Shown here: positions 1-8,472 of the stretch, piece after piece
Position numbering within the stretch: the first letter of the stretch is position 1
Layout: every line of letters begins with the position of its first letter
From: Bermanella sp049115935
GTDB lineage: Bacteria; Pseudomonadota; Gammaproteobacteria; Pseudomonadales; Oceanobacteraceae
Length of the DNA stretch: 64,000 nt
Assembly: GCA_049115935.1 (NCBI GenBank)
Contig: JAGDZK010000053.1
Location: 41,020-105,019 of the forward strand
Reading direction: 5' to 3'
Made by a program: the position numbers and the translations under genes
The notes under the pieces: generated by a model
Database searches by the model: none
The model's input: only the letters and a program-made list of their open reading frames with translations
What the model was told of the DNA's origin: nothing

Positions 1-1038
1 AGTGCTAAATACACAAAAATCATTCATAGCTTGAACCGTAAAACTTTCTTGCTTGTCATATTGCTGAGATAACAAAGCGGTTCCCCCTACAAATAAGAAG
101 TTCCAACCTATACCTAAACATACTAAAGCACTCCAATATCCCCAGTAGCTTTGATCAACAATTGCAATGGTAATAGCCACGCTCATGACAATTAAGCCAA
201 GCAATAACATGGTGAACAAACTAAATACTCGAAATAAAAATGGCGCAAATAATGATGGTATAAACATGGCCATAATATGACTTTGAATCACCGTCTTTGT
301 ATCATCCAGTGGATAATTTTGAATCTCACTCATGCTTACAGGGGTTGCCGTCATAATTAAACTCATGACACCAAATGCAACCGCAGCACTAGCTATCGCA
401 GCACCAACTCCGGGCAATGAAAATAACTTAAACCACGAACGTTTAATATAAGCAGAGTCTGGCACCGAATTAATCACCGCAAACGGCATCACACTTAATA
501 GTATTAATAACGCCACATGACATAGCGCTAATAAAATAAAACTGCCACTAAAGGATTTGGTAAATAAATCTTTTCCCTGCATCGCAATCTCAGGCCCAAG
601 CCAAGCGGCCACTAAACCACCTAACATGACGACACTGGCTGTTATGGCTACTTTATCTGCCGACACCCATTCAATGGCGGCAAAGCGAAACTGCTGAACA
701 AAAGCCATGTGTATGCCCAGTAAAAAAACACTAAAACATAGTCCAAAAAAATTCTCATCGCGAACACTATAAAAGGCCAGAATTGACCCTAAGATAGCGA
801 TCAACGTGGCGTATACAAAACCACTGCGTCGACCAATACGTTTCATAATAAATGCTGCCGGCATACTACTCACTGCGCCCCCTACTACCAATGCCGCCAC
901 AGGTAATGTAGCCAATGCATGAGTTGGCGCAAACAACACACCTAAAAATCCCCCCACAAAAATGACGAGAGGTGCACTCAGCATACCAAGGGCTTGTGCA
1001 ATGGCTATCAACCAAACAGGATACGGAATCGTAAACAC
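1..1038 (-). CDS. MFS transporter, 3' end cut by window edge
   Basis: The minus-strand frame is open from a GTG at 1038 to the window edge, giving 346 codons with no stop. An AAGGA lies 7 bases upstream of the GTG, which supports this start. The translation is very hydrophobic, with about ten alternating membrane segments. It carries the loop 2-3 pattern of the Major Facilitator Superfamily, a small-residue-rich helix followed by a basic MKRIGRRSGF stretch near residue 60. MFS proteins are secondary transporters of small solutes in the inner membrane. The substrate cannot be read from the sequence. The gene follows the flavoprotein gene on the same strand, separated by a hairpin. Confidence 0.8.
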   Translation of the reverse strand, partial: MFTIPYPVWLIAIAQALGMLSAPLVIFVGGFLGVLFAPTHALATLPVAALVVGGAVSSMPAAFIMKRIGRRSGFVYATLIAILGSILAFYSVRDENFFGLCFSVFLLGIHMAFVQQFRFAAIEWVSADKVAITASVVMLGGLVAAWLGPEIAMQGKDLFTKSFSGSFILLALCHVALLILLSVMPFAVINSVPDSAYIKRSWFKLFSLPGVGAAIASAAVAFGVMSLIMTATPVSMSEIQNYPLDDTKTVIQSHIMAMFIPSLFAPFLFRVFSLFTMLLLGLIVMSVAITIAIVDQSYWGYWSALVCLGIGWNFLFVGGTALLSQQYDKQESFTVQAMNDFCVFST

Positions 1039-1060
1039 TTAGGCGTCCTTTAAAAATGAA

Positions 1061-1082
1061 AAAAGCATCTAGTGATGCTTTT
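1061..1082 (-). terminator. Hairpin terminator after the nitronate monooxygenase-like gene
   Basis: A perfect 9-bp inverted repeat (AAAAGCATC / GATGCTTTT, loop TAGT) lies downstream of the flavoprotein gene. Read on the minus strand it is followed by a broken T-rich stretch (TTCATTTTTA). It also sits just upstream of the MFS ribosome binding site. Confidence 0.6.
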
Positions 1083-1186
1083 AGTGTATTGAGTATGCCT
1101 ATTTTTTATAATGCATCAAACTCAAGAATAGACCATGCTGATCTATTTAAAGTCTATATCGTTGCAACTTAGCTTATTAATGTGCG

Positions 1187-2218
1187 TTAAAAGCGTGCAT
1201 GCAGTTCACCACAACGAATTTCAGCCTGTTCAACTGTGCGGTTTATAATATCTTGCACACTTGGCTGATCTTCGATTAAGCCTTGAGTTTGCCCAATAAA
1301 TTGCACACCGGTATCTAGGTCACCATCGACTGTTGCCGCTTGAATTTTTTTGGTTGCTGCACCAAATAAACTTAACAGTTTTATTTTATCAAACTGCACA
1401 ACTAGGCCTGCAAGAATAGTCGTAACCGGCATATTGGCAATTTTTGCAGCTTGCACACTTAATAGTGCAGCCTTTATAAAGCTAATCGGCTTCTTCATGG
1501 CTTTAACAGACCCCGGGGTTTTCATGACTCGAGCATATAAACCATCAAAGTTATTGCCATAAATGGTTTGATTTTCATCACGTTCAACCACGGCATCTTT
1601 GGTTTTTTGATGCAGCGGGCTTTCTTTACTGGTGGCAAATCGTGAGCCCATGGCAATACCATCCGCCCCGAGTGCTAACGCTGCTAGTAAACCGCGACCA
1701 TCTGCAAAACCACCTGTGGCGATAACTGGAATATTTACTTTAGATGAAATCGCTGGCACCAAGACCAAGGACGTGACATCGCCACCGTGAGCAGCGGCTT
1801 CATGACCTGTAACCAGTAACGCATCCGCGCCAATTTTTTCAGCACTTTTAGCGTGTTTCTCCGATACCACAGTAGCAATGACTTTGCCGCCATATTCGTG
1901 TGCGGCTTTTACAATCCAGTCACCTTTGCCCAAAGAAAAATTAATGACGGGTACTTTTTCCTCTAGTGCGACTTTTGCGTTATCGGTGGCCCCTGGCATC
2001 ATTAGCGTTGCCCCAATACCAAACGGCTTGTCGGTTAACGTGCGAACTTTCCTGATGGCTTCTCGCGTTTGTTCTTTATTTAATGGCCCTGTAGCCAAAA
2101 TGCCCAAGCCACCAGCATTGCTCACTGCGGCTACTAATTCAGGTGTGCTAATCCAGCTCATGCCGGGCAATAAAATTGGGTGTTCAATACCCAGTAATTC
2201 TGTAATTGGGGTTTTCAT
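1187..2218 (-). CDS. Nitronate monooxygenase / NAD(P)H-dependent flavin oxidoreductase family protein
   Basis: This 343-residue protein belongs to the 2-nitropropane dioxygenase-like TIM-barrel flavoproteins. They use FMN to oxidise nitronates or to reduce enoyl or quinone substrates in the cytosol. Visible signatures are the N-terminal PILLPGMSWIS segment, the GHEAAAHGG motif near residue 138, and VIATGGFADGRG followed by GADGIAMGSRF near residues 165-195, which bind the FMN phosphate. A GGAG sits before the ATG. Length is usual for the family. The neighbours do not point to a substrate, so the exact reaction is open; an enoyl-ACP reductase (FabK-like) role is less likely but possible. Confidence 0.85.
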   Translation of the reverse strand: MKTPITELLGIEHPILLPGMSWISTPELVAAVSNAGGLGILATGPLNKEQTREAIRKVRTLTDKPFGIGATLMMPGATDNAKVALEEKVPVINFSLGKGDWIVKAAHEYGGKVIATVVSEKHAKSAEKIGADALLVTGHEAAAHGGDVTSLVLVPAISSKVNIPVIATGGFADGRGLLAALALGADGIAMGSRFATSKESPLHQKTKDAVVERDENQTIYGNNFDGLYARVMKTPGSVKAMKKPISFIKAALLSVQAAKIANMPVTTILAGLVVQFDKIKLLSLFGAATKKIQAATVDGDLDTGVQFIGQTQGLIEDQPSVQDIINRTVEQAEIRCGELHARF

Positions 2219-2468
2219 TTTATTCTCCGCATTTTTAAGCAGTATAACCCTTGTAGTGGGTAGAGAAACTGGCTTTAATGAACAAGTTATTAGCAGGAAC
2301 AGACAATGTTTTTATTTTTAAGCGCTCAACTTTCTACTTTGACTTCCCTTATGTGGTGGCTACTGGCTTTTATACGCTAGGTTTCACCATGCCTGGCTGT
2401 TTCATGCTAGGCAATACACCTCACATTTAGCAGCCTTTTTTACTGACAGCATCAACAAGGAGCAGGCT

Positions 2469-3338
2469 GTGACATCGCAATTTAAACTAGGGTTAAGCTT
2501 AGCATTATTGGCAAGCTTTATGTTCTCTCTTAAACCCATCTTGATTAAAGAGGCGTATGCGCTTGGGGCCAATAGTGAAGGCCTGATGGTATTACGTATG
2601 TGGTTTGCATTGCCTTTTTATTTAGCGCTGCTGATTTTGCAATACCCGCAATTAGCCGCTAAAAAGCGTTACATTGCATCCGCTGTTGCCACTGGTTTTT
2701 TAGGTTACTTTTTATCTAGTTATTTAGATTTATGGGCACTAGAAAGTATCAGTGCCCATGCTGAGCGAATTATCCTCTACGCCTATCCAAGCCTTGTGGT
2801 ATTAATTAAAGCGGCGTGGGATAAAAAAATGCCATCGAACAATGTGCTTTTTGCTGTGGTAATCGTTTACGCAGGGCTCATTGTACTGCTACCGGGAGAG
2901 TTCACTCTACATGGCTCTTGGTTCGGCTTATTACTCATGCTTTGCTGTGCTATTACGTTTGCTGTTTATGTTTTATTAAGTAAACCCTTAATAGAAAAAC
3001 TTGGGGCAGGCTTATTTACGTCAATTGCCATGGTGAGTTCATGCCTTTTTACCCAAGTAAATTTGCTCAACACACCCATACAAGTCGTTTTAGATTACTC
3101 ATTTAATATTTATGGTTATGGATTCGCGTTAGCTTTTTTTAGCACAGTAATTCCAAGCTATGCAATGAGTGCCGCCATTGCGCGCATTGGCTCTGAACGT
3201 ACAGCCATTACTGGAACAACAGGGCCATTATTTACAACACTGTTAGCGGTTTGGATTCTAGGTGAAACTCTGACTATATTTCACCTAGCAGGGCTTGGGC
3301 TAGTGATATTAGGCGTATTTTTAATCAGTAAAAAATAA
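2469..3338 (+). CDS. EamA/DMT family permease
   Basis: This 289-residue membrane protein has the ten-helix, two-repeat layout of the drug/metabolite transporter superfamily (two EamA domains). It probably exports a metabolite or amino acid across the inner membrane. The first repeat begins with LALLASFMFSLKPILIK and the second with a GLLLMLCCAITFAVYVLLSK segment around residue 157. The protein ends in the usual short basic tail (ISKK). The start is a GTG, chosen because AAGGAG ends 6 bases upstream and no better ATG lies nearby. It is transcribed divergently from the flavoprotein gene. No substrate can be assigned. Confidence 0.85.
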   Translation: MTSQFKLGLSLALLASFMFSLKPILIKEAYALGANSEGLMVLRMWFALPFYLALLILQYPQLAAKKRYIASAVATGFLGYFLSSYLDLWALESISAHAERIILYAYPSLVVLIKAAWDKKMPSNNVLFAVVIVYAGLIVLLPGEFTLHGSWFGLLLMLCCAITFAVYVLLSKPLIEKLGAGLFTSIAMVSSCLFTQVNLLNTPIQVVLDYSFNIYGYGFALAFFSTVIPSYAMSAAIARIGSERTAITGTTGPLFTTLLAVWILGETLTIFHLAGLGLVILGVFLISKK

Positions 3339-3411
3339 AACGTACTACGCCTATTAAATCGCTATTACGTTTTAGCTAAGTTCAGACAAGTCTTTTTTTA
3401 AACGAAAAAAA

Positions 3412-3437
3412 CGCGTTATCTTGTAAAAGATAACGCG
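3412..3437 (-). terminator. Rho-independent terminator of ilvIH
   Basis: An 11-bp perfect inverted repeat (CGCGTTATCTT / AAGATAACGCG, loop GTAA) lies 22 bases past the ilvH stop. On the minus strand it is followed by a run of seven T. On the plus strand the tail is weak, so it mainly serves ilvIH, though it may also stop the converging DMT transcript. Confidence 0.85.
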
Positions 3438-3459
3438 CTTCATTAAGCCTATGATTAAA

Positions 3460-3951
3460 TTATAGGCTAAGGGTTTTCTCACCACGAGCAATACCCGACA
3501 CACCTGTACGTACTGTTTCAAGAATACAGTTTGCACCAATGGCTTCGATAAATGCCTCTAGCTTGTCGGTCGCACCGGTTAGCTGAATGGTATAAACGTT
3601 TGCAGTCACATCCACAATTTGACCACGGAAAATATCCGCAGTACGTTTAATTTCAGCACGCTGTGAACCTGACGCTTTAACTTTAATTAACATCAGTTCA
3701 CGCTCAAGATGCGCGCCTTCTGTTAGGTCAACCAGCTTAACCACTTCAATTAATTTATTTAACTGTTTGGTGATTTGCTCAATTACACGATCCGGACCGG
3801 ACGTGGTAATGGTCATACGTGAAAGCGTTGGGTCTTCCGTTGGGGCAACGGTTAACGTTTCAATGTTGTAAGAGCGCTGAGCAAACAAACCTACCACTCG
3901 TGCCAAAGCACCCGGTTCGTTTTCTAATAAAATGGAAATTATATGTCTCAT
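3460..3951 (-). CDS. ilvH: Acetolactate synthase small (regulatory) subunit
   Basis: This 163-residue protein is the regulatory subunit of acetohydroxyacid synthase. It activates the catalytic subunit and confers feedback inhibition by valine. An N-terminal ACT domain starts at MRHIISILLENEPGALARVVGLF, where the NEPGALARV stretch is the effector-binding signature. The C-terminal half (from about residue 80) is the second ACT-like domain typical of IlvH. Length matches the E. coli protein. Its ATG overlaps the ilvI stop by one base (TAATG), so the two are translationally coupled. It is the last gene before a strong terminator. Confidence 0.95.
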   Translation of the reverse strand: MRHIISILLENEPGALARVVGLFAQRSYNIETLTVAPTEDPTLSRMTITTSGPDRVIEQITKQLNKLIEVVKLVDLTEGAHLERELMLIKVKASGSQRAEIKRTADIFRGQIVDVTANVYTIQLTGATDKLEAFIEAIGANCILETVRTGVSGIARGEKTLSL

Positions 3952-5675
3952 TAGGTGCGCTCCGTTTTACTTAACCACATGTCACGCATGGTTCCCATTG
4001 GCACCTGCATTGGGTAAACATGTTCTTCTGGATCTACTGCTACGTTTACAAATACTAAACGGTCTTTGTATTTACCAAAGCAGTCATCCATAGCACCTTG
4101 AAGCTGGTCTTTGGTTTCAACATTAATACCTACGTGACCATAACTTTCCGCTAACATGGTCCAGTCTGGTAGAGACTCCATGTAAGAACTTGAGTGACGA
4201 CCTTCGTAGTTCATATCTTGCCACTGGCGAACCATGCCAAGATAACCATTGTTTAAGCAGAAGATTTTCACCGGAATACCGTACTGTAAACACGTCGATA
4301 ATTCTTGAATGTTCATTTGAATCGAACCTTCACCGGTTACACATACCACCATTTCGTCAGGGAAGTTTAATTTAACACCCATGGCCGCAGGGAAACCAAA
4401 GCCCATGGTGCCAAGGCCACCTGAGTTGATCCAACGGTTTGGTTTATCAAACTTGTAATATTGTGCAGCAAACATTTGGTGCTGACCTACGTCAGAACAA
4501 ATATACGCATCACCGTTAGTAGCCTTCCATAAACCTTCAATGGCTTCTTGTGGTTTTAACAAGCCGTTGTCGTTTTTCTCGTACTCGCCGCCATGACGCT
4601 TGCGCCATTCTTCAATTTGTTTCCACCAAGACTCAATGGCTTTTTGATCTGGTTTTTGGCCGATTTCAGCGATGGTTTCTAAGAAGTCATCCAATACGCT
4701 ATCCACTGGGCCTACGATTGGAATATCAACCGTTACCGTTTTAGAAATGGAAGATGGGTCGATATCAATGTGTACAATTTTCGCATCTGGGCAAAACTTG
4801 CTTACCGCATTGGTTACACGGTCGTCAAAACGAGCACCAATGGCTAGGATCACATCAGAGTGATGCATGGCCATGTTAGCTTCATAAGAGCCGTGCATAC
4901 CCAGCATACCCAAAGACTGACGATCAGTAGCCGGGTAAGCACCTAAACCCATTAGGGTTTGGGTAATTGGGTAGTTTAATTCACGTACCAATTTGCGCAG
5001 CTGCTCAGACGCTTGGCCTAATACCACGCCACCGCCTGAATAAATCATTGGGCGCTTAGCCGATAGTAATAACTCAACCGCTTTGCGAATTTGACCGCTG
5101 TGGCCTTTCGCTGGGGGTGCGTAAGAGCGAATTTTTACTTTTTTAGGGTAAGAGAATTCATGGCGATCATTTGGAATCGTCATATCTTTAGGAATATCAA
5201 TTACCACAGGGCCCGGGCGACCAGACGTTGCAATGTAGAACGCCTTTTTCACCGTATCGGCAATTTCGCTTGGGTGCTTAATGCTGAAGCTGTGTTTCAC
5301 GATCGGACGAGAAATACCCATCATATCGGTTTCTTGGAACGCATCATCACCTATTAGATGGCTCATTACCTGACCGGTAATCACGATCATAGGGATCGAG
5401 TCAGTAAATGCCGTGGCAATACCGGTAATGGTATTGGTTGCACCAGGGCCAGACGTTACCATTACCACACCGGGCTTACCGGTTGCGCGAGCGTAGCCAT
5501 CAGCCATGTGAGTGGCCGCTTGTTCGTGACGAACTAAGACGTGCTTGACCGCTTCTTGTTGATAAAACGCATCATACACGTGTAACAAGCTACCACCTGG
5601 GTAACCATAAACATATTCAACACCCTCTTCGTGAAGGGAGCGAACTAACATTTCTCCGCCGGAAAGCATTTCCAC
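3951..5675 (-). CDS. ilvI: Acetolactate synthase large (catalytic) subunit
   Basis: This 574-residue thiamine diphosphate enzyme condenses pyruvate into acetolactate or acetohydroxybutyrate for valine, leucine and isoleucine synthesis. The catalytic glutamate lies in VRHEQAATHMADGYARATG (about residue 51). The ThDP/Mg site reads GEGS, then NIQEL, where many homologues have GDGS. The start is GTG (protein MEMLSGGEM), because GAGG lies 8 bases upstream and other IlvI proteins begin the same way; an ATG two codons later has poorer spacing. It forms an operon with ilvH and is preceded by an unusually long (about 430-base) leader that may hold an attenuator. Confidence 0.95.
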   Translation of the reverse strand: MEMLSGGEMLVRSLHEEGVEYVYGYPGGSLLHVYDAFYQQEAVKHVLVRHEQAATHMADGYARATGKPGVVMVTSGPGATNTITGIATAFTDSIPMIVITGQVMSHLIGDDAFQETDMMGISRPIVKHSFSIKHPSEIADTVKKAFYIATSGRPGPVVIDIPKDMTIPNDRHEFSYPKKVKIRSYAPPAKGHSGQIRKAVELLLSAKRPMIYSGGGVVLGQASEQLRKLVRELNYPITQTLMGLGAYPATDRQSLGMLGMHGSYEANMAMHHSDVILAIGARFDDRVTNAVSKFCPDAKIVHIDIDPSSISKTVTVDIPIVGPVDSVLDDFLETIAEIGQKPDQKAIESWWKQIEEWRKRHGGEYEKNDNGLLKPQEAIEGLWKATNGDAYICSDVGQHQMFAAQYYKFDKPNRWINSGGLGTMGFGFPAAMGVKLNFPDEMVVCVTGEGSIQMNIQELSTCLQYGIPVKIFCLNNGYLGMVRQWQDMNYEGRHSSSYMESLPDWTMLAESYGHVGINVETKDQLQGAMDDCFGKYKDRLVFVNVAVDPEEHVYPMQVPMGTMRDMWLSKTERT

Positions 5676-5697
5676 CGTTTTTTCCTCTCATCCGCAA

Positions 5698-5716
5698 GCT
5701 CGCCTTGTGCGAGCTG
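5698..5716 (-). promoter_or_regulatory. Hairpin just upstream of the ilvI ribosome binding site
   Basis: AGCTCGC and GCGAGCT form a perfect 7-bp stem with a 5-base loop about 23 bases before the ilvI GTG. There is no T-run on either strand, so it does not look like a plain terminator. It could be part of the leader RNA that controls ilvI translation. The 430-base stretch between ilvI and the next gene holds this hairpin, the candidate leader ORF and a weak promoter. Confidence 0.4.
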
Positions 5717-5745
5717 GAAATTCATTGCAATAGGATTGTTTGACG

Positions 5746-5880
5746 CTAAACCATCGTCAAATCTACCGCACCGTACTGGTATTCAACCAGGATGTAACGG
5801 GTGATGAAAAACTTGTAGTTATTCACCAAGATCAGCTGCATCTTAGGCAACCGATTCGAATTCGGCTGGGCTGAGGTCAT
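5746..5880 (-). CDS. Possible ilvIH leader peptide (44 residues)
   Basis: Between ilvI and the divergent DUF4124 gene the minus strand has an ORF of 44 codons ending in TAG 70 bases before ilvI. Its middle is rich in branched-chain residues (MQLILVNN, then ITRYILVEY). Two hairpins follow or overlap its 3' end: CTGGT/ACCAG and TTGACG/CGTCAA, the second enclosing the stop codon. This is the arrangement expected of a translation-coupled attenuator. There is no strong ribosome binding site and no clear T-run terminator, so it could also be a structured RNA leader without a peptide. It could belong to the ilv leader RNA motifs proposed for marine gammaproteobacteria. Function is inferred. Confidence 0.4.
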   Translation of the reverse strand: MTSAQPNSNRLPKMQLILVNNYKFFITRYILVEYQYGAVDLTMV

Positions 5881-5947
5881 CAGTCCAGAAAGATCACCAA
5901 AAGCCTGTACGGGGGTGTCCGTTAGAGGCTGAAAATTTGGGCTGCTA

Positions 5948-5975
5948 ATTTTGACAGCACCACTCTTTAAGTCAA
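5948..5975 (-). promoter_or_regulatory. Weak sigma70-like promoter candidate for ilvIH
   Basis: On the minus strand TTGACT at 5970-5975 is followed after 16 bases by CAAAAT at 5948-5953. It would start transcription about 70 bases upstream of the candidate leader ORF. The -10 box matches only four of six consensus bases. Confidence 0.25.
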
Positions 5976-6105
5976 GCCAAATCAGGCCTTATAGCCTTGA
6001 TTTTGCTTGACATTTAATGCTTTGAGCACTCAGTGCTTTGCTTTTGTGCAAAAAACGTTAAAGTTGCTCTTTATTGAACTTATAAACACAAAAAGAATTC
6101 ACACT

Positions 6106-6552
6106 ATGCGCGTAATAACCTTACTTTTTACCCTGTTTTTACTGGCTTCAGCTCACGCAGGACAAGTTTACAAATGGACTGATGAAAACGGCCAAACCCA
6201 CTTTTCCCAGTTTCCACCAGCAAAAGCCCCCGCTGAGAACATTGAAGTCAACACGCCAAAGGCCGCCAATTCTAAGCAAGCCACCGAGCAATTACAAAAA
6301 ATGCGTCAACAACTGCAAGAACAAGTGGTGGACCGCACCACAGAATCAGCAGAAGAAAAGCAAGCGGCAGAAGAAGCACAGCGCATGGCCGAAAACTGTA
6401 AAAAAGCCAAGCAACGCTTAATTGATCTTAAAAACAACGGTCGTATTTACAAAACCTTAGAAAATGGCGATCGCGAATGGTATGACGAAAAAGGTCGTGA
6501 AAACCTAATCAAAGATGCACAAAAAGATGTGACAAAGTACTGCTCGAAGTAA
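6106..6552 (+). CDS. DUF4124 domain-containing periplasmic protein
   Basis: This 148-residue protein starts with a signal peptide (MRVITLLFTLFLLASAHA) followed by the DUF4124 core GQVYKWTDENGQTHFSQFPP at residues 19-38. The rest is a charged, alanine/glutamate/lysine-rich helical tail, probably coiled coil. DUF4124 proteins are exported and common in gammaproteobacteria, but their role is unknown. The frame is open 33 codons further upstream, yet the ATG at 6106 is chosen because it starts the signal peptide. It stands alone, divergent from ilvIH and convergent with pgeF. Confidence 0.8.
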   Translation: MRVITLLFTLFLLASAHAGQVYKWTDENGQTHFSQFPPAKAPAENIEVNTPKAANSKQATEQLQKMRQQLQEQVVDRTTESAEEKQAAEEAQRMAENCKKAKQRLIDLKNNGRIYKTLENGDREWYDEKGRENLIKDAQKDVTKYCSK

Positions 6553-6587
6553 CAATATTTGAATCATTTAAACAGCAAGCTGGCTGA

Positions 6588-7325
6588 CTATTCAGCCAGC
6601 CAAATGCAACTGGCCATGCGCCCTGTCACACCATCACGGCGATAACTAAAAAACCGAGATTCATCCGTAAACGTGCAAAACTCTCCGCCATAAACCCGTT
6701 TTACTCCAGCCGCCAGCAAGCGAACACGCGCCAGTGAATACAAGTCAGCCAGCCACTTTTTGGCATTATTTGAGGGTTTAAAACAAACGGCACAAGCTGG
6801 ATTTTGAGTGGTAAAGGCGTCTTTGACTTCTTGCCCTACTTCAAATACATCAGGACCAATGGCAGGCCCCAACCACGCCATAACTTGATCAGCTTGATCA
6901 AATTCATTCACTGTATTTTCCAGCACACCATCAAGTAAACCACGCCAACCTGCATGGGCTGCGGCCACTTGAGTGCCTTGCGTATTACAAAACAACACAG
7001 GCAAACAATCTGCTGTCATAACGGTACACACTTGATTAGCAGTATTGGCAAAACTGGCATCCGCATCACACACACCTTTATAGTTGGATGTATGTATTAC
7101 ATGAGTACCGTGAATTTGGTTCAACCATAAAGGTTGTGCAGGTAAATATTGCACTAATCGCTGGCGATTGAGCTGCACATGTTCAATGTTATCCGCCACA
7201 TGCAAACCCAGATTCAAAGCATCATAAGGGGCAAGACTCACCCCACCTGTTCTGATGGTGCTTAAGCACTTAACGTTTTTAGGTGCCGGCCAATTAGGCT
7301 GAATAAAATCCAATGCTTGAGTCAT
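6588..7325 (-). CDS. pgeF: Peptidoglycan editing factor / purine nucleoside phosphorylase (YfiH family)
   Basis: This 245-residue protein belongs to the YfiH/laccase-domain family. E. coli PgeF (YfiH) has been linked to removing wrongly incorporated serine from peptidoglycan precursors, and other members act as purine nucleoside phosphorylases. The family signatures are present: TIRTGGVSLAPYDALNLGLHV near residue 25, the MTADCLPVLF cysteine motif near 103, and AAAHAGWRG near 121 with the zinc-binding histidine. Its start overlaps the rluD stop by one base (TAATG). The rluD-yfiH pairing is widely conserved in gammaproteobacteria. Confidence 0.9.
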   Translation of the reverse strand: MTQALDFIQPNWPAPKNVKCLSTIRTGGVSLAPYDALNLGLHVADNIEHVQLNRQRLVQYLPAQPLWLNQIHGTHVIHTSNYKGVCDADASFANTANQVCTVMTADCLPVLFCNTQGTQVAAAHAGWRGLLDGVLENTVNEFDQADQVMAWLGPAIGPDVFEVGQEVKDAFTTQNPACAVCFKPSNNAKKWLADLYSLARVRLLAAGVKRVYGGEFCTFTDESRFFSYRRDGVTGRMASCIWLAE

Positions 7326-8296
7326 TAGTAATCCGCTGAGCCGTGATGCTCTGCGTCGTATCTTAACTCATCCAGCAGCTCTTCAAAGTCTTCCGGTAAA
7401 TCCACTTCCCAGCTAACAAGCTTGTTAGTTGCAGGGTGATGTAATTCTAATTTTTTTGCATGCAGTGCTTGGCGTGGAAAATCTCGTAAGACTTCACGCA
7501 ACTCATGGCTGACCCCTTTTGGTAAGCGCACACGACCACCATAAGTGGCATCACCCACCAGCGGATGCTGAATATGAGCCATATGCACTCGAATTTGGTG
7601 AGTACGGCCCGTCTCTAATTTCACACGAACATGGGTATGGGTTGGAAACTGAGACAGTATTCGATAATGGGTAATGGCTTCTTTACCCGTTGGATGCACC
7701 GCCATTTTTGTACGGTCTTTCATATGGCGAGCAATGGGCTCTTTTACAGTACCACCACCGGTTAATGTACCCTGTAAAACCGCCTCATATTCACGGCCCA
7801 TTTCACGTGACTGCAATTGCTCAACCAAATGGTTTTGGGCTTGTAAGGTTTTTGCCACCACCATTAAACCCGTGGTGTCTTTATCTAAGCGGTGAACTAT
7901 GCCTGCTCGGGGAATGTTTTGTAGCTCTGGACAGTGGTACAACAAGCCATTCAATAATGTGCCGGTATGATTACCTGCCGCTGGGTGCACCACAAGATTC
8001 ATGGGCTTATTGATGACGATGATATGCTCGTCTTCAAACACGATAGGAAAATCAATTTTCTCAGGTAGCCATTCGCCTTCAGCCTGCATGACCACATCAA
8101 TTGTTAGTATTTCACCGCCCACCAATTTTTCCTTGGGTTTACGCATTTCACCATCTACGGTCAAATTGCCATCCACTATCCAGGTTTTTAAGCGAGCACG
8201 ACTGTAATCAGGGAAGAGCTGAGCCGCAATTTGGTCAAAGCGCTTGTTGCCCAATTCATTGGGGATCTTGATGCTGTGTTGAATCTGTTCTGACAT
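7325..8296 (-). CDS. rluD: 23S rRNA pseudouridine(1911/1915/1917) synthase
   Basis: RluD converts three uridines in helix 69 of 23S rRNA to pseudouridine, which is needed for normal ribosome assembly. The 323-residue protein has an N-terminal S4 RNA-binding domain (about residues 18-80). The RluA-type catalytic domain follows, with the motif HRLDKDTTG at 135-143, where Asp138 is the catalytic aspartate. Length fits the family. It is translationally coupled to pgeF and divergent from bamD, the same layout as in Pseudomonas. Confidence 0.95.
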   Translation of the reverse strand: MSEQIQHSIKIPNELGNKRFDQIAAQLFPDYSRARLKTWIVDGNLTVDGEMRKPKEKLVGGEILTIDVVMQAEGEWLPEKIDFPIVFEDEHIIVINKPMNLVVHPAAGNHTGTLLNGLLYHCPELQNIPRAGIVHRLDKDTTGLMVVAKTLQAQNHLVEQLQSREMGREYEAVLQGTLTGGGTVKEPIARHMKDRTKMAVHPTGKEAITHYRILSQFPTHTHVRVKLETGRTHQIRVHMAHIQHPLVGDATYGGRVRLPKGVSHELREVLRDFPRQALHAKKLELHHPATNKLVSWEVDLPEDFEELLDELRYDAEHHGSADY

Positions 8297-8472
8297 GGTT
8301 AAACCTTTGAACTAAAGCGCCCATTGTGAATCACACCTAGTTAAGCCTGTGTCTTGCCCTAAACGGCCAAAAGACACATAAGTAACCTTGGTGATTAGCG
8401 CGCCCTATGGTTAAATTGCGCGCTGACACAACAATAACAGTAAATATTTTGAAGATTATATCAGATAGACCT

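Noticed and set aside
3951..5675. IlvI damaged at the GDGS metal site (reads GEGS)
   Set aside because: The rest of the site is intact, the change is conservative, and I recall the same residue in some Pseudomonas-type enzymes.
7690..8013. 107-codon plus-strand ORF inside rluD
   Set aside because: It lies antisense to a well-supported gene, has no recognisable domain and no ribosome binding site, and is a shadow of rluD codon use.
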